NCBI RefSeq assembly: GCF_020667845.1 | Contig: NZ_JAFMPQ010000009.1 | Span: 1 to 64,000, forward strand | Direction of reading: 5' to 3' | DNA: 64,000 bases | Source of the DNA: Cognatishimia sp. F0-27 | GTDB lineage: Bacteria > Pseudomonadota > Alphaproteobacteria > Rhodobacterales > Rhodobacteraceae | The notes under the pieces: generated by a model | What the model saw: only the letters and a program-made list of their open reading frames with translations | Told to the model about the DNA's origin: nothing | The model's database searches: none | Position numbers and translations under genes: made by a program | Part shown: in pieces, positions 7,733-17,041 of the stretch | How positions within the stretch are numbered: the stretch's first letter is position 1 | Layout: every line of letters starts with the position of its first letter

Positions 7733-8233
7733 GCTCAGACAGGGCGCCAGAGGCAAACGCGCGCGCCCGGTGCCGTCAAACGCGGCGCTGTTGCCGGTTG
7801 CGTCATCGGAGACCCGTGCGCCGGTGATCTCTTCACCCGATACGGTGATTTCCCGCGCGCCCGCAGTGTCGTCGACGTCGATTGTAAACGCCACGGTCTG
7901 GCCCGGAGCCATCCCGGTGAGCGACAGCGTCACAGAGCGGTCGCCATCGCCCACATCCGGCGTGCCGGATACCAATTCCGCGCCCTCGACCAGACGGAAC
8001 GGCTGAAACACCTGCACGCCCATGCCGCGCTCTGTGGTGTCGAAGATCAACCCCGCCGCGGAGCCACTGAGATCGATCTGCAGTTCCATCGGCCCGAGGG
8101 CACAACCGCTGGCATTGGTGATGCTGAAACGGTCCGTGGGGGCCCCTTCGACAAAGCGTACGTCGAGATCGGCCAGAGCCGCGGAGGCAAGGCAGGCGAC
8201 GCCGAGGGCGGCAATCGGAATGAGGCGGGTCAT
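7730..8233 (-). CDS. Small exported protein, 'aggregation factor core'-like
   Basis: This 167-residue protein starts with MTRLIPIAALGVACLASAALA, a clear signal peptide ending near residue 21. The mature part is beta-rich and acidic, with LDVRFVEGAPTDRFSITN, an FQPFRLVEGAEL segment and VAFTIDVDDTAGAREITVSG. Similar Rhodobacterales proteins are annotated 'aggregation factor core', but I know of no experimental role. The start was chosen because the upstream in-frame extension has no signal-peptide character. It is convergent with the aminotransferase and divergent from the photolyase. Confidence 0.7.
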   Translation of the reverse strand: MTRLIPIAALGVACLASAALADLDVRFVEGAPTDRFSITNASGCALGPMELQIDLSGSAAGLIFDTTERGMGVQVFQPFRLVEGAELVSGTPDVGDGDRSVTLSLTGMAPGQTVAFTIDVDDTAGAREITVSGEEITGARVSDDATGNSAAFDGTGRARLPLAPCLS

Positions 8234-8374
8234 GGCGCTGTCCTGTGATGAGTGCGGCAGCCGACAAGGTGGCGCAGGCGCGGTGTGGATCAAGGGCGCG
8301 TGCAACAAGCGCTTGCCTTGACGGCCCGCGCTCTAGGTTGCGCAGGAACGACAGAACTTAGGCAGGAGCATGTT

Positions 8375-9796
8375 TTGGCTGACCGCGCGCCCATCATCGT
8401 CTGGATTCGCAGGGACCTGCGGCTTTCCGATCATGCCGCCCTTTCGGAGGCGGCCAAATCCGGGCGGCCGGTGATCCCGGTCTTTATACGCGATGCGCTT
8501 GTGGACGGGTTGGGAACGGCGCCACAATGGCGGCTCGGTCTTGGCGTCAGCCATTTCGCACAGAGCCTGTCGGAGAAGGGCTCGCGGTTGATCTGTCGCA
8601 GCGGCGCGCCGAAGGCGGTGCTGTCAGAACTGGTGGCCGAGACCGGGGCCTCGGCGGTGTGGTGGATGCGCGCCTATGATCCGGACAGCGTGGCGCGCGA
8701 CACGGAGGTGAAGGCCGCGCTGCGGGACGACGGGATCGAGGCCCGCAGTTTTGCCGGGCATCTGATGTTCGAACCCTGGACGGTCGAGACGAAGCAGGGC
8801 GCGTTTTACAAGGTGTATACTCCGTTCTGGAAGGCGGTGCGCGGCCGCGATGTGCCGGAGCCATTGCCCGCGCCCGGAACGCTTCCAACACCCGAACACT
8901 GGCCGGAGAGCGAGGATCCGGCGCGCTGGGACCTTGGGGCCGGAATGCGTCGCGGAGCCGCGGTGGTGCGCCCTTACGTCCGGCTTGGCGAAGCGGCGGC
9001 GCAGGGGCGGTTGGGTCATTTCATCGCCGCTATCGTTGCGGGCTACGATGACAGCCGCGACCAACCGGGCAGCGACGGCACCTCCAACCTGAGCGAAAAC
9101 CTCAGCCTTGGCGAAATCAGCCCCGCGCAGTGCTGGCATGCGGGGCGGCGCGCGATGGAAGAGGGCAAGCCCGGCGCGGAGACCTTTCTCAAGGAGTTGG
9201 TCTGGCGCGAATTTGCCTATCACCTGATGTTTCATACACCGCGGCTGCTGACGGGAAACTGGCGCGAGGAATGGGACGCCTTCCCGTGGAACGAGGATGA
9301 ACGCAAGGCGGAGGTCAAGGCCTGGAAACAAGCGCGCACGGGCATACGCTTCGTGGATGCCGGACTGCGCGAGATGTATGTGACGGGCCGGATGCACAAC
9401 CGCGCGCGGATGATCGTGGCCAGCTATCTGACCAAACACCTGATGTGCCATTGGCGCATCGGTCAGAAATGGTTCGAGGACTGCCTGATCGACTGGGACC
9501 CGGCGTCCAACGCGATGGGCTGGCAATGGTCTGCGGGCTCCGGGCCGGACGCAACGCCGTATTTCCGGGTGTTCAACCCGGTCACGCAGCTCGACAAGTT
9601 CGACAAGAACCGCGCCTATGTGGGCCGCTGGATCGCGGAAGAGAAATCGAACCCTTCCGATGAGGCGCTGGCTTATTTCGATGCGATCCCTGAGCGATGG
9701 GGCATGACGCCTGAGGACGCTTACCCTGCGCCGATCGTGGCGGCGGATGTCGGGCGCAAGCGCGCGCTGAGCGCTTACGAATCGCGGGATTTCTAA
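8375..9796 (+). CDS. phrB: Deoxyribodipyrimidine photolyase / cryptochrome
   Basis: This 473-residue light-driven DNA repair flavoprotein begins with the antenna-binding Rossmann domain (IIVWIRRDLRLSDHAAL). Its C-terminal FAD domain contains ELVWREFAYHLMFHTP, GRMHNRARMIVASYLTKHL and the WDPASNAMGWQWSAGSGPDA stretch. No ATG fits the N-terminus. TTG at 8375 lies 6 bases after GGCAGGAG and gives MADRAPIIVWIRRDLR, the expected family start. An out-of-frame ATG at 8370 overlaps it. Class I CPD photolyase is most likely, but cryptochrome function cannot be excluded. Confidence 0.93.
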   Translation: MADRAPIIVWIRRDLRLSDHAALSEAAKSGRPVIPVFIRDALVDGLGTAPQWRLGLGVSHFAQSLSEKGSRLICRSGAPKAVLSELVAETGASAVWWMRAYDPDSVARDTEVKAALRDDGIEARSFAGHLMFEPWTVETKQGAFYKVYTPFWKAVRGRDVPEPLPAPGTLPTPEHWPESEDPARWDLGAGMRRGAAVVRPYVRLGEAAAQGRLGHFIAAIVAGYDDSRDQPGSDGTSNLSENLSLGEISPAQCWHAGRRAMEEGKPGAETFLKELVWREFAYHLMFHTPRLLTGNWREEWDAFPWNEDERKAEVKAWKQARTGIRFVDAGLREMYVTGRMHNRARMIVASYLTKHLMCHWRIGQKWFEDCLIDWDPASNAMGWQWSAGSGPDATPYFRVFNPVTQLDKFDKNRAYVGRWIAEEKSNPSDEALAYFDAIPERWGMTPEDAYPAPIVAADVGRKRALSAYESRDF

Positions 9797-10069
9797 CCGG
9801 CTGACCGGATGACAGATGCCTCTTGGCCCCATTGGAATAAAGGGCGTTTTCGATGCCATCACGGGGCGTTACAGGAGGATCTTCAACCCGGCAGGGGCCG
9901 GTGTATTCTTGTTACCGCAGACCGAAAGGCCGGCGATCCGTTCGGACCCGTATGGGCACGGGGATGTGCGCGTCTGCCGCGCGCGAGGCGCGACGACGAA
10001 GCCGCGCCCGGATTTCGTCAGGGTGACGCGCACGAGTCCAAACGCGCGCGAGAAAGGGCTTTCCCGGCC

Positions 10070-10591
10070 TCAGTTCGCGACGCCGGAGAGCCGCGTGATT
10101 TCCACCCAGACGCTCTCGCCGGACCCCGTGGCAACCCGGCACACGGCGGCATCCTCGCGACAGGTTTCGACAAACCCGCCTTCGCCCCGGCCAAGCGACC
10201 CGGTGCGTTCTGACAGGTCGCTGTCGGAATAGGTGGGCACCGCGCCGCCGCCGAGGTTGAAGTAGGGGATATCGGGCGACACGCGCGCTTTCCAACCCGT
10301 CCCGCGCAGGCGCGCGGCCGGTTGCGGGCTGTCTTCCGGCGGGGCCGGTTCAGCGATGCTGAGCGATCCGGGCGCCGCTGCGGCGGCCTGTTGTTCACCG
10401 CTGCCAGCGTCGTCCTGAGCGGTCGCGTTGCCGCCGGACCCGGCGCCGGACGCCTGGTCCTGTGCGCTGTCCTGCGCTGCCGCGCCACCTCCCTGGCCGC
10501 CGAAATCGGGTATCATCTGTTCGACAGTCTCGCAGCCGGTCAGCGCCAGACAGAGCCCCAGCCCCAGAGCAAAAGGTGAAATTCGGATCAT
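10070..10591 (-). CDS. Lipoprotein with low-complexity linker and SH3-like C-terminus
   Basis: This 173-residue protein starts at ATG 10591 with MIRISPFALGLGLCLALTGC, a type II signal peptide with lipobox LTGC (acylated Cys20). A Gly/Ala/Gln-rich disordered linker follows (about residues 30-75). The C-terminal 90 residues resemble a bacterial SH3-like module (RGEGGFVETCREDAAVCRVA, SVWVEITRLSG). It is divergent from cfa. A cell-envelope role is likely, but the function is unknown. The 273 bases from the photolyase stop to this gene hold nothing I can identify. Confidence 0.7.
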   Translation of the reverse strand: MIRISPFALGLGLCLALTGCETVEQMIPDFGGQGGGAAAQDSAQDQASGAGSGGNATAQDDAGSGEQQAAAAAPGSLSIAEPAPPEDSPQPAARLRGTGWKARVSPDIPYFNLGGGAVPTYSDSDLSERTGSLGRGEGGFVETCREDAAVCRVATGSGESVWVEITRLSGVAN

Positions 10592-10660
10592 CTGCGCCTC
10601 CTTTGCGCGATTGTTATCCACATCAAACACCAATTCCTGCGATTAACCAAACGTTTACGC

Positions 10661-10688
10661 TTGTCAGCGGGGCCATCGGGTCTAATCT
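10661..10688 (+). promoter_or_regulatory. Candidate cfa promoter
   Basis: TTGTCA (10661-10666), a 16-base spacer and TAATCT (10683-10688) end 28 bases before the cfa ATG. The -10 match is only partial. A short AAACGTTT palindrome lies just upstream. Confidence 0.35.
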
Positions 10689-10716
10689 GTCACGCAATTC
10701 AGAAAACAGGCGCCCG

Positions 10717-11925
10717 ATGATCCTTACCGATGTGAAAAACCAAGCGAATTTGCCACGTTACTTTTCCCGCGTCTTCGAGATGGCCCGGGGCATGAACAAC
10801 GGGCGGCTCGATTTCGTGTTGCCGGATGGCCGCCGATTCCGGGCCGAGGGCAAGAACCCCGGACCTGTGGCCGAGCTTGATATCCACAACCCCGACATCT
10901 TTGCGCGGCTGATCCGCGAGGGCGATCTTGGGTTTTGTGAAGCGTATATGGACGGGTGGTGGTCGACGCCGGACCTGATGGCTTTCATGGACCTTGTGCA
11001 TGCGGATAATGAAGACCTCTATGACGGATTTCCCGGCATGGGGCTGGTGCGTGCCTACGAGCAATTGCGGTTCTGGCTGCAATCCAATTCACGCAAGCAG
11101 GCGCGCAAGAACATCTCTTACCACTACGATCTGGGCAACGACTTCTACGGGCTGTGGCTGGACGACACCATGACCTACAGCTCCGCGCTGTTCGAAACCG
11201 GACAGGAGAGCACCGAGAAGGCGCAGATTGCCAAATACGCCTCCATGGTTGACCAGATGGGTGCCAAACCGGGCGACCATGTGCTTGAGATCGGCTGTGG
11301 TTGGGGCGGGTTCGCCGAATATGCCGCCAAGGAACGCGGCCTGCGGGTGACCGGGCTCACCATTTCCGAAGAGCAGTTCAAATACGCACAGGAGCGCATC
11401 GCGCGCGCAGGTCTTTCGGATCGTGTGACATTCAAGCTGCAGGACTACCGCGACGAGCGCGGCTCTTACGACGGTATTGCCTCGATCGAGATGTTCGAAG
11501 CCGTGGGGGAGAAATACTGGCCGGTGTATTTCGAAACCGTGCGGGATCGGCTCAAACCGGGCAAGAACGCGACGCTGCAAATCATCACGGTGCAGCACCG
11601 CCGGTGGGAGGTGTACAAACGGGGCGTTGATTTCATTCAGAAATATATCTTCCCCGGTGGCATGTTGCCCTCGCCCGTGGTGCTTCGGCAGGAAATCGAA
11701 AAGGCCGGTCTTGCCGTGGCGCGCTCCGTCGAGTTCGGCGAAAGTTACAGCCAGACCCTGCGCCGCTGGCACGACACGTTCAACGCGCGGTGGGATGACG
11801 TGGCCAAGCTGGGCTTTGACGACAGGTTCCGGCGGATGTGGAATTTTTATCTGACGTCTTGCGCGGCAACATTCCACAGCGGAAACTGTGATGTGACACA
11901 GATCACCATCACGAGACCGTCCTGA
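10717..11925 (+). CDS. cfa: Cyclopropane-fatty-acyl-phospholipid synthase family protein
   Basis: This 402-residue SAM-dependent enzyme methylenates unsaturated acyl chains of membrane phospholipids. The SAM site is VLEIGCGWGGFAEYAA (about residues 189-204). Family segments NISYHYDLGNDFYGLWLDDTM, SIEMFEAVGEKYWPVYF and IQKYIFPGGMLPS are present. The start at 10717 gives a full-length N-terminal domain. trgA follows after 3 bases, so these genes are likely co-transcribed. Members of the family may make cyclopropane or other methyl-branched lipids. Confidence 0.92.
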   Translation: MILTDVKNQANLPRYFSRVFEMARGMNNGRLDFVLPDGRRFRAEGKNPGPVAELDIHNPDIFARLIREGDLGFCEAYMDGWWSTPDLMAFMDLVHADNEDLYDGFPGMGLVRAYEQLRFWLQSNSRKQARKNISYHYDLGNDFYGLWLDDTMTYSSALFETGQESTEKAQIAKYASMVDQMGAKPGDHVLEIGCGWGGFAEYAAKERGLRVTGLTISEEQFKYAQERIARAGLSDRVTFKLQDYRDERGSYDGIASIEMFEAVGEKYWPVYFETVRDRLKPGKNATLQIITVQHRRWEVYKRGVDFIQKYIFPGGMLPSPVVLRQEIEKAGLAVARSVEFGESYSQTLRRWHDTFNARWDDVAKLGFDDRFRRMWNFYLTSCAATFHSGNCDVTQITITRPS

Positions 11926-11928
11926 CAC

Positions 11929-12369
11929 ATGCCCACCTTTCCGAAACTGGTTGCCGCACTGGGAATGGCCGTTCTGGCCCTTCTCGCTTCCCAGAGGATC
12001 ATGACATTCCGTCCCGAAGGCACCGATTTCGGGAACTTCATCTGGGTCAACCTGGCACTCGGGTTGGTGATGGGCTGGGTGGTGATCGGGCGCAGGGCCG
12101 GACGCGGCATGGCGGCGGGGGTTTCCAACGGCTTCACCGGGGTTGTGGCGCTGGTGTTCTGGGGCCTGTTTGTGCAGGCGGTGGCGCAAATGGTCGAACT
12201 GGCCAACCGCAACCGTTACTCCGGTCCGTTCGAGGCCTTGTCGGACATTTTCCAGATCATGGCCGATTACGGTCTTGAACTGCTTGATGCCCCGTTGATC
12301 ACGATGCTTCTGGTGGGGGCGATCGTCATTGGCCTTGTCACTGAAATCGCGGCGCTGCGCCGGGGATGA
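11929..12369 (+). CDS. trgA: TrgA family membrane protein
   Basis: This 146-residue protein has about four membrane spans and matches TrgA, described with trgB and cysK as a tellurite-resistance locus of Rhodobacter sphaeroides. Recognisable features are the MPTFPKLVAALGMAVLALLAS start and the FIWVNLALGLVMGWVVIGRRAGRG segment. The stop codon overlaps the trgB start (ATGA). The mechanism of resistance is not known. The conserved trgA-trgB-cysK order supports the assignment. Confidence 0.88.
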   Translation: MPTFPKLVAALGMAVLALLASQRIMTFRPEGTDFGNFIWVNLALGLVMGWVVIGRRAGRGMAAGVSNGFTGVVALVFWGLFVQAVAQMVELANRNRYSGPFEALSDIFQIMADYGLELLDAPLITMLLVGAIVIGLVTEIAALRRG

Positions 12370-13502
12370 GCGCGCCTGATATGTTCTTTTACGGCACGCT
12401 GCGGCATGTGCCGTTGCTGGAACTTGTGCTGGGACGCCCGCGCGCGGAGATCGCGCTTACGGAAGTGGATCTTCCCGATCATGCGGTGCACTGGGTTGCC
12501 GAGCAGCCGTTCCCGATGATCCTCGAACGCCCGGGCGCGGTGGCAAAGGGCGTTGTCTTGCGTGACCCGACGCCAGAAGACGTCGCGCGGCTGAATTTCT
12601 ATGAGGGCGGCTTCTGCTACGATCTGCGTCCGTTGACCGTGCATGCGCCGGATGGCGAAACGCTGTCGGCCGAGGTCTATTTTCCATATGACGGGGTCTG
12701 GGAGCCCGGCGCCCCATTCGATCTTGCGAACTGGGAAACGCTCTGGGGTGAGATTACTGTCGAGACGGCGCGCGAAGTCATGGCGCGTTTCGAGACGCAA
12801 TCCGCCGGTGACGTGGCCGCGATCCTGCCGTTTATCCGGGCGCGGGCCTGGGGCCGCGTCATGGGCCGGCAGGGCGCCCCATGCAGCTTGCGCCGTGATC
12901 CGGGGCCGGGCTCGGTGGAAATCCTTGAGGAATTCACAGGGTATCAGGGCTTTTTCCGGTTGCGTGCGCTCGCGCTGCGGCATCGTCGCTTCGACGGGGA
13001 GTGGACGGACCCCATGTCGCGCGAGATCTTTGGCGCGTTCGATGCAAGCCTCGTTCTGCCTTACGATCCCGCGTCGGACCGTGTGCTGTTGATCGAACAG
13101 CTGCGCTTTGGTCCGATCCAGCGCGCCGACCCAATGCCCTGGGTCCTAGAACCGATCGCGGGACTTGTCGATGCGGGGGAAGATCCGGCAGAGACCGCGC
13201 GACGCGAAGCGCAGGAAGAGGCGCGGCTGAGCCTGTACGATCTGCGCTTCATGACCCGCGCCTATGCCTCGCCCGGGTATTCGAGCGAGTTCTTCCACTT
13301 CTATCTCGGGCTGGCGGATCTGGAGCAATACGAACCAGGCATTGCCGGTCTGAGCGATGAACACGAGGATATCCGCAGCCATGTGCTCAGTTTTGACGCG
13401 GCGATGGCGCTTGTCGACAGCGGCGAGATCAACGCCGCGCCGTTGGCCATGATGCTGCTCTGGCTTGCACGTCACCGTGAACAGCTGCGGCAGTCTGCTT
13501 GA
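12366..13502 (+). CDS. trgB: TrgB: gamma-glutamylcyclotransferase-like plus Nudix hydrolase fusion
   Basis: This 378-residue two-domain protein begins with FFYGTLRH (residues 7-14), the mark of a GGCT/AIG2-like domain. The C-terminal half is a Nudix hydrolase of the ADP-ribose pyrophosphatase type, with Nudix box GLVDAGEDPAETARREAQEE at about residues 265-285. It overlaps trgA by 4 bases. Known as TrgB in the R. sphaeroides tellurite locus. The substrate is presumably an ADP-ribose-like nucleotide, inferred from the family. Confidence 0.88.
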   Translation: MSAPDMFFYGTLRHVPLLELVLGRPRAEIALTEVDLPDHAVHWVAEQPFPMILERPGAVAKGVVLRDPTPEDVARLNFYEGGFCYDLRPLTVHAPDGETLSAEVYFPYDGVWEPGAPFDLANWETLWGEITVETAREVMARFETQSAGDVAAILPFIRARAWGRVMGRQGAPCSLRRDPGPGSVEILEEFTGYQGFFRLRALALRHRRFDGEWTDPMSREIFGAFDASLVLPYDPASDRVLLIEQLRFGPIQRADPMPWVLEPIAGLVDAGEDPAETARREAQEEARLSLYDLRFMTRAYASPGYSSEFFHFYLGLADLEQYEPGIAGLSDEHEDIRSHVLSFDAAMALVDSGEINAAPLAMMLLWLARHREQLRQSA

Positions 13503-13575
13503 CCATACCCCGCCGCCACGCCTACACCCGTGCGAAATGTCCAATGTCCAAGCGTGAGAACGAAGGAACGTCGCG

Positions 13576-14610
13576 ATGCATATTGCCCAGGACCTGGCCG
13601 AAGCCGTCGGGAACACGCCGCTCATCAAACTGCGCCGCGCCTCGGAAGAGACCGGCTGCACGATTCTGGGCAAGGCCGAGTTCATGAACCCGGGCCAGTC
13701 GGTCAAGGACCGGGCGGCGCTTTTCATCATCCGTGACGCGATTGCGCGCGGGGATCTCAAACCGGGGGGCACCATCGTGGAGGGCACTGCGGGCAATACC
13801 GGGATCGGCCTGGCGCTTGTGGGCGCCTCCATGGGGTTCAGGACCGTGATCGTCATCCCCGAGACCCAGTCCGAGGAAAAGAAAGAGATGCTGCGGCTGG
13901 CCGGAGCAGAACTGGTGCAGGTGCCGGCCGCGCCCTACAAGAACCCCAACAACTACGTGCGGTATTCCGGCCGTCTTGCGGCGGAGCTGGCCAAAACCGA
14001 GCCGAACGGCGCGATCTGGGCCAATCAGTTCGACAATACCGCCAACCGCCAGGCCCATATCGAGACCACGGGCCCCGAGATCTGGGAGCAGACCGGCGGC
14101 AAGGTGGACGGGTTCATCTGTGCCGTGGGTTCCGGCGGCACCGCGGCGGGCGTGGGGGCGGCGCTGCAACCCAAGGGGGTGAAATGTGGCATCGTCGATC
14201 CGATGGGGTCGGGGATCTACACGCTGTACACCGAGGGCGAAGCCAAGGCCGAGGGCAATTCGATTTCCGAGGGCATCGGACAGGGCCGGATCACCGCCAA
14301 TCTCGAAGGGTTCAAACCCGATTACCTGTGCCAGGTTACGGATGAAGAGGCCTTGCCGATCGTGTTTGACCTTCTTGCGGACGAAGGGCTTTGCATGGGG
14401 GGGTCCACCGGGATCAACATCGGCGGTGCCATGGCGATGGCGCGCGAGATGGGACCGGGCCATACCATCGTCACGGTGCTGTGCGATTACGGCACGCGCT
14501 ACCAGTCCAAGCTCTACAATCCGGATTTCCTGAAATCCAAGAACCTGCCTGTGCCGCCCTGGCTCAAAACCGGGCCATCCACGATACCCGGCGTTTTCGA
14601 AGAGGTTTGA
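13576..14610 (+). CDS. cysK: Cysteine synthase A
   Basis: This 344-residue PLP enzyme makes cysteine from O-acetylserine and sulfide. The PLP lysine is in NPGQSVKDRAA (about residue 45). The substrate loop is EGTAGNTGIG, and the phosphate-binding loop is GSGGTAAGVG. It is slightly longer than typical CysK, owing to insertions such as APYKNPNNYV. The genomic link to trgAB matches R. sphaeroides, where cysK contributes to tellurite resistance. It ends one base before the GTG of the channel gene. Confidence 0.93.
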   Translation: MHIAQDLAEAVGNTPLIKLRRASEETGCTILGKAEFMNPGQSVKDRAALFIIRDAIARGDLKPGGTIVEGTAGNTGIGLALVGASMGFRTVIVIPETQSEEKKEMLRLAGAELVQVPAAPYKNPNNYVRYSGRLAAELAKTEPNGAIWANQFDNTANRQAHIETTGPEIWEQTGGKVDGFICAVGSGGTAAGVGAALQPKGVKCGIVDPMGSGIYTLYTEGEAKAEGNSISEGIGQGRITANLEGFKPDYLCQVTDEEALPIVFDLLADEGLCMGGSTGINIGGAMAMAREMGPGHTIVTVLCDYGTRYQSKLYNPDFLKSKNLPVPPWLKTGPSTIPGVFEEV

Positions 14611-14611
14611 C

Positions 14612-17041
14612 GTGATGCTCAGGGTTATCACCTGGGGGCTCGTGGCCTTTTGGCTCACGGTGTCCGCAGCCTTTGCGCAGGACGATCTGGCGGACAGCTA
14701 CAAGGAGTGGACCGATCTTGCGTCGCGCGCGGAAAGCGTGCTTGTCGACGGGGAGGCCTCTTCGGAGGCCCTAGAAGAGCTGCGCAGCAACATTGCCACC
14801 TTCCGTGACAAGTTTCTCGAAGCGCAGGAAATCAATGCGGATCGAATCGCGACCTTGCAGGCGCAGATCGATGCTCTCGGCCCGGTCCCGGAGGAGGGCG
14901 CCACCGAACCGGAAGAGATCGCGCAACGCCGCGCGGAGCTGAACGACCAGCTCGCGGCCCTTCGCGCGCCGGTGGTGCAGGCCGAAGAGGCGTTCACACG
15001 CGCCAACGGGCTGATCAACGAGATCGACACGACCATCCGCGAACGGCAAACGGACCAGCTTTTCCGGCTCGGCCCGAGCCCTCTCAATCCTGCGCACTGG
15101 GTCTCTGCGCTTGGCGATCTCGCAACGTCGCTTGAGGCCACGGGCGATGAAATCACGCGGAACCTGTCGTCTCCGACACGGCTGGCCGATCTGCGCGCGC
15201 AGTTGCCGGCCGTGATCCTGTTTGTGCTTATTGGCTTGGTGCTCATCATCCTGTCACAGCGATGGATGCGCCGGTTCGTCGAGTATATGCGGAACCATAC
15301 GCGGGCGGGCACGGGCGTGTGGAGCTTCGTGCTCTCCCTCGGGCGCATCGTGATCGGCGTCGTGGGCTTTGCGCTCATCACCTATGGCTTGAGCCTGTCG
15401 CAAGTCGTCGGACCACGGCTTGAGTTGCTCTTGTTCGGCATGCCGGTCTGGGTCGGCATACTTCTGGCCATCCGCTGGCTGGCAGAGCAGTCTTTCCATC
15501 CACGCGACGATATCGCCACCTTGCCTCTGGACGCGAAGGACCGCCGCAGGGCGCGCCGGATCGCCAATACGCTTGCCGTGGTGCTGGTTCTGGAAAGCAT
15601 CCTGGACACCTTGGTGTCATTCGACGATTTCAGCGAGGCGACCCGCGCCGTCATCGATTTCCCGATCCTGGTTCTGGCCGGACTGCTGCTGTACCGGCTT
15701 GGTCGCGTGCGCAACAGCGCGGCCGCCGGTGTCCTTCTTGACAATGAACACACCGAGGACGAAGGGCTGTTCCGGCTTCGCATCGCGCGGGTCTTCGGGC
15801 GCGTCGCGATGATCATCGGTGTGGCGGGTCCGGTGCTCGCTGCGATCGGCTTCAACGGCATCGGCGAGGCGATGACGTTCCCGGCCATCGAAACGCTTGC
15901 GGTCGTGGCACTGATCCTCGTTCTGCAGCGGTTGATCAACGACATCTACGAACTGGTCACGGGCAAGAACGCGGAAGAGGCCAACAGCCTTCTGACGGTC
16001 TTTGCCGGCTTCTTCATCATCCTCGGGGCGCTGCCGGTGATCGCGCTGATCTGGGGCGCGCGCGTGGCCGACCTGACCGAGCTGTGGAGCCGCTTTCAGA
16101 ACGGCTTCATGATCGGCGATACGCGTTTCCAGCCCAGCGACCTTCTGGTCATCATCATTGTCTTTTTCCTCGGGTATATGCTCACCCGCCTGATGCAGGG
16201 CGGTCTGCGCACCGCGGTTCTGCCCAAGACCAAGATCGACCAAGGCGGGCAGAACGCCATTGTCGCGGGGCTTGGTTATGTGGGTGTTGCCCTGGCGGCG
16301 ATCATTGCGATCACCGCTGCGGGGATCGACCTGACCTCGCTGGCCTTCATAGCCGGTGCGCTTTCGCTCGGCATCGGTTTCGGCCTCCAGAACATCGTGC
16401 AGAATTTTGTGTCCGGGATCATCCTGCTGATCGAACGCCCGATCGGGGAAGGGGACTGGATCGAGGTTGGAGGGCAGCACGGCACGGTGAAAAGCATTTC
16501 CGTTCGCTCCACCCGGATCGAAACCTTCGACAAGTTCGACGTGATCGTTCCGAATGCCGATCTGGTCTCCGGGCAGGTGCGCAACTACACCCGTGGCAAC
16601 CTCTTGGGCCGGATCATCGTGCCGGTGGGTGTGGCCTATGGGACCGATACCCGGAAGGTCGAAAAAATCCTGCTCGATATCGCGCGGCACCACGACATGG
16701 TGCTGATGAACCCGGCGCCCTATGTCTATTTTGCCGGGTTCGGGGCGGACTCGCTGGATTTCGAAATCCGGGCGGTTCTGCGCGATGTGACGGCCGGTCT
16801 GGGGGTGCGCACGGAAATGCGCCACCAGATCGTCGAGAAATTCGCAGAGGAAGGCATCGAGATCCCGTTTGCACAGCGCGACATCTGGCTGCGCAATCCC
16901 GAAGCACTGCACGCCGCGCCATCCGCGCCCACGCCCCCACCGACGGAGACAGACTCGGAGCCAAGGGATCGCACGCCCAACGTGGCGAATATCCGCGCCC
17001 AGAGAGGGGGCGACGAAGAAGGCCAGGAGGACGTGGTTTGA
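14612..17041 (+). CDS. Large MscS-type mechanosensitive channel (DUF3772-like N-domain)
   Basis: This 808-809-residue inner-membrane channel has a signal peptide (to about residue 23, AAFAQ), a periplasmic helical domain like DUF3772 (about 24-190), many membrane spans, and a C-terminal MscS core. The pore-lining segment SLAFIAGALSLGIGFGLQN is followed by NFVSGIILLIERPIGEGDWIEV. The start is either GTG 14612 or ATG 14615; AGAGG at 14601 suits both. The acidic, proline-rich tail ends in a stop that shares one base with the next start (TGATG). Role inferred: protection from hypo-osmotic shock. Confidence 0.9.
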   Translation: MMLRVITWGLVAFWLTVSAAFAQDDLADSYKEWTDLASRAESVLVDGEASSEALEELRSNIATFRDKFLEAQEINADRIATLQAQIDALGPVPEEGATEPEEIAQRRAELNDQLAALRAPVVQAEEAFTRANGLINEIDTTIRERQTDQLFRLGPSPLNPAHWVSALGDLATSLEATGDEITRNLSSPTRLADLRAQLPAVILFVLIGLVLIILSQRWMRRFVEYMRNHTRAGTGVWSFVLSLGRIVIGVVGFALITYGLSLSQVVGPRLELLLFGMPVWVGILLAIRWLAEQSFHPRDDIATLPLDAKDRRRARRIANTLAVVLVLESILDTLVSFDDFSEATRAVIDFPILVLAGLLLYRLGRVRNSAAAGVLLDNEHTEDEGLFRLRIARVFGRVAMIIGVAGPVLAAIGFNGIGEAMTFPAIETLAVVALILVLQRLINDIYELVTGKNAEEANSLLTVFAGFFIILGALPVIALIWGARVADLTELWSRFQNGFMIGDTRFQPSDLLVIIIVFFLGYMLTRLMQGGLRTAVLPKTKIDQGGQNAIVAGLGYVGVALAAIIAITAAGIDLTSLAFIAGALSLGIGFGLQNIVQNFVSGIILLIERPIGEGDWIEVGGQHGTVKSISVRSTRIETFDKFDVIVPNADLVSGQVRNYTRGNLLGRIIVPVGVAYGTDTRKVEKILLDIARHHDMVLMNPAPYVYFAGFGADSLDFEIRAVLRDVTAGLGVRTEMRHQIVEKFAEEGIEIPFAQRDIWLRNPEALHAAPSAPTPPPTETDSEPRDRTPNVANIRAQRGGDEEGQEDVV

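Noticed and set aside
9797-10069. A small gene between the photolyase and the lipoprotein gene
   Set aside because: Plus-strand frames starting at 9809 and 9816 are open, but composition is not coding-like, the two compete with each other and neither shows a domain.
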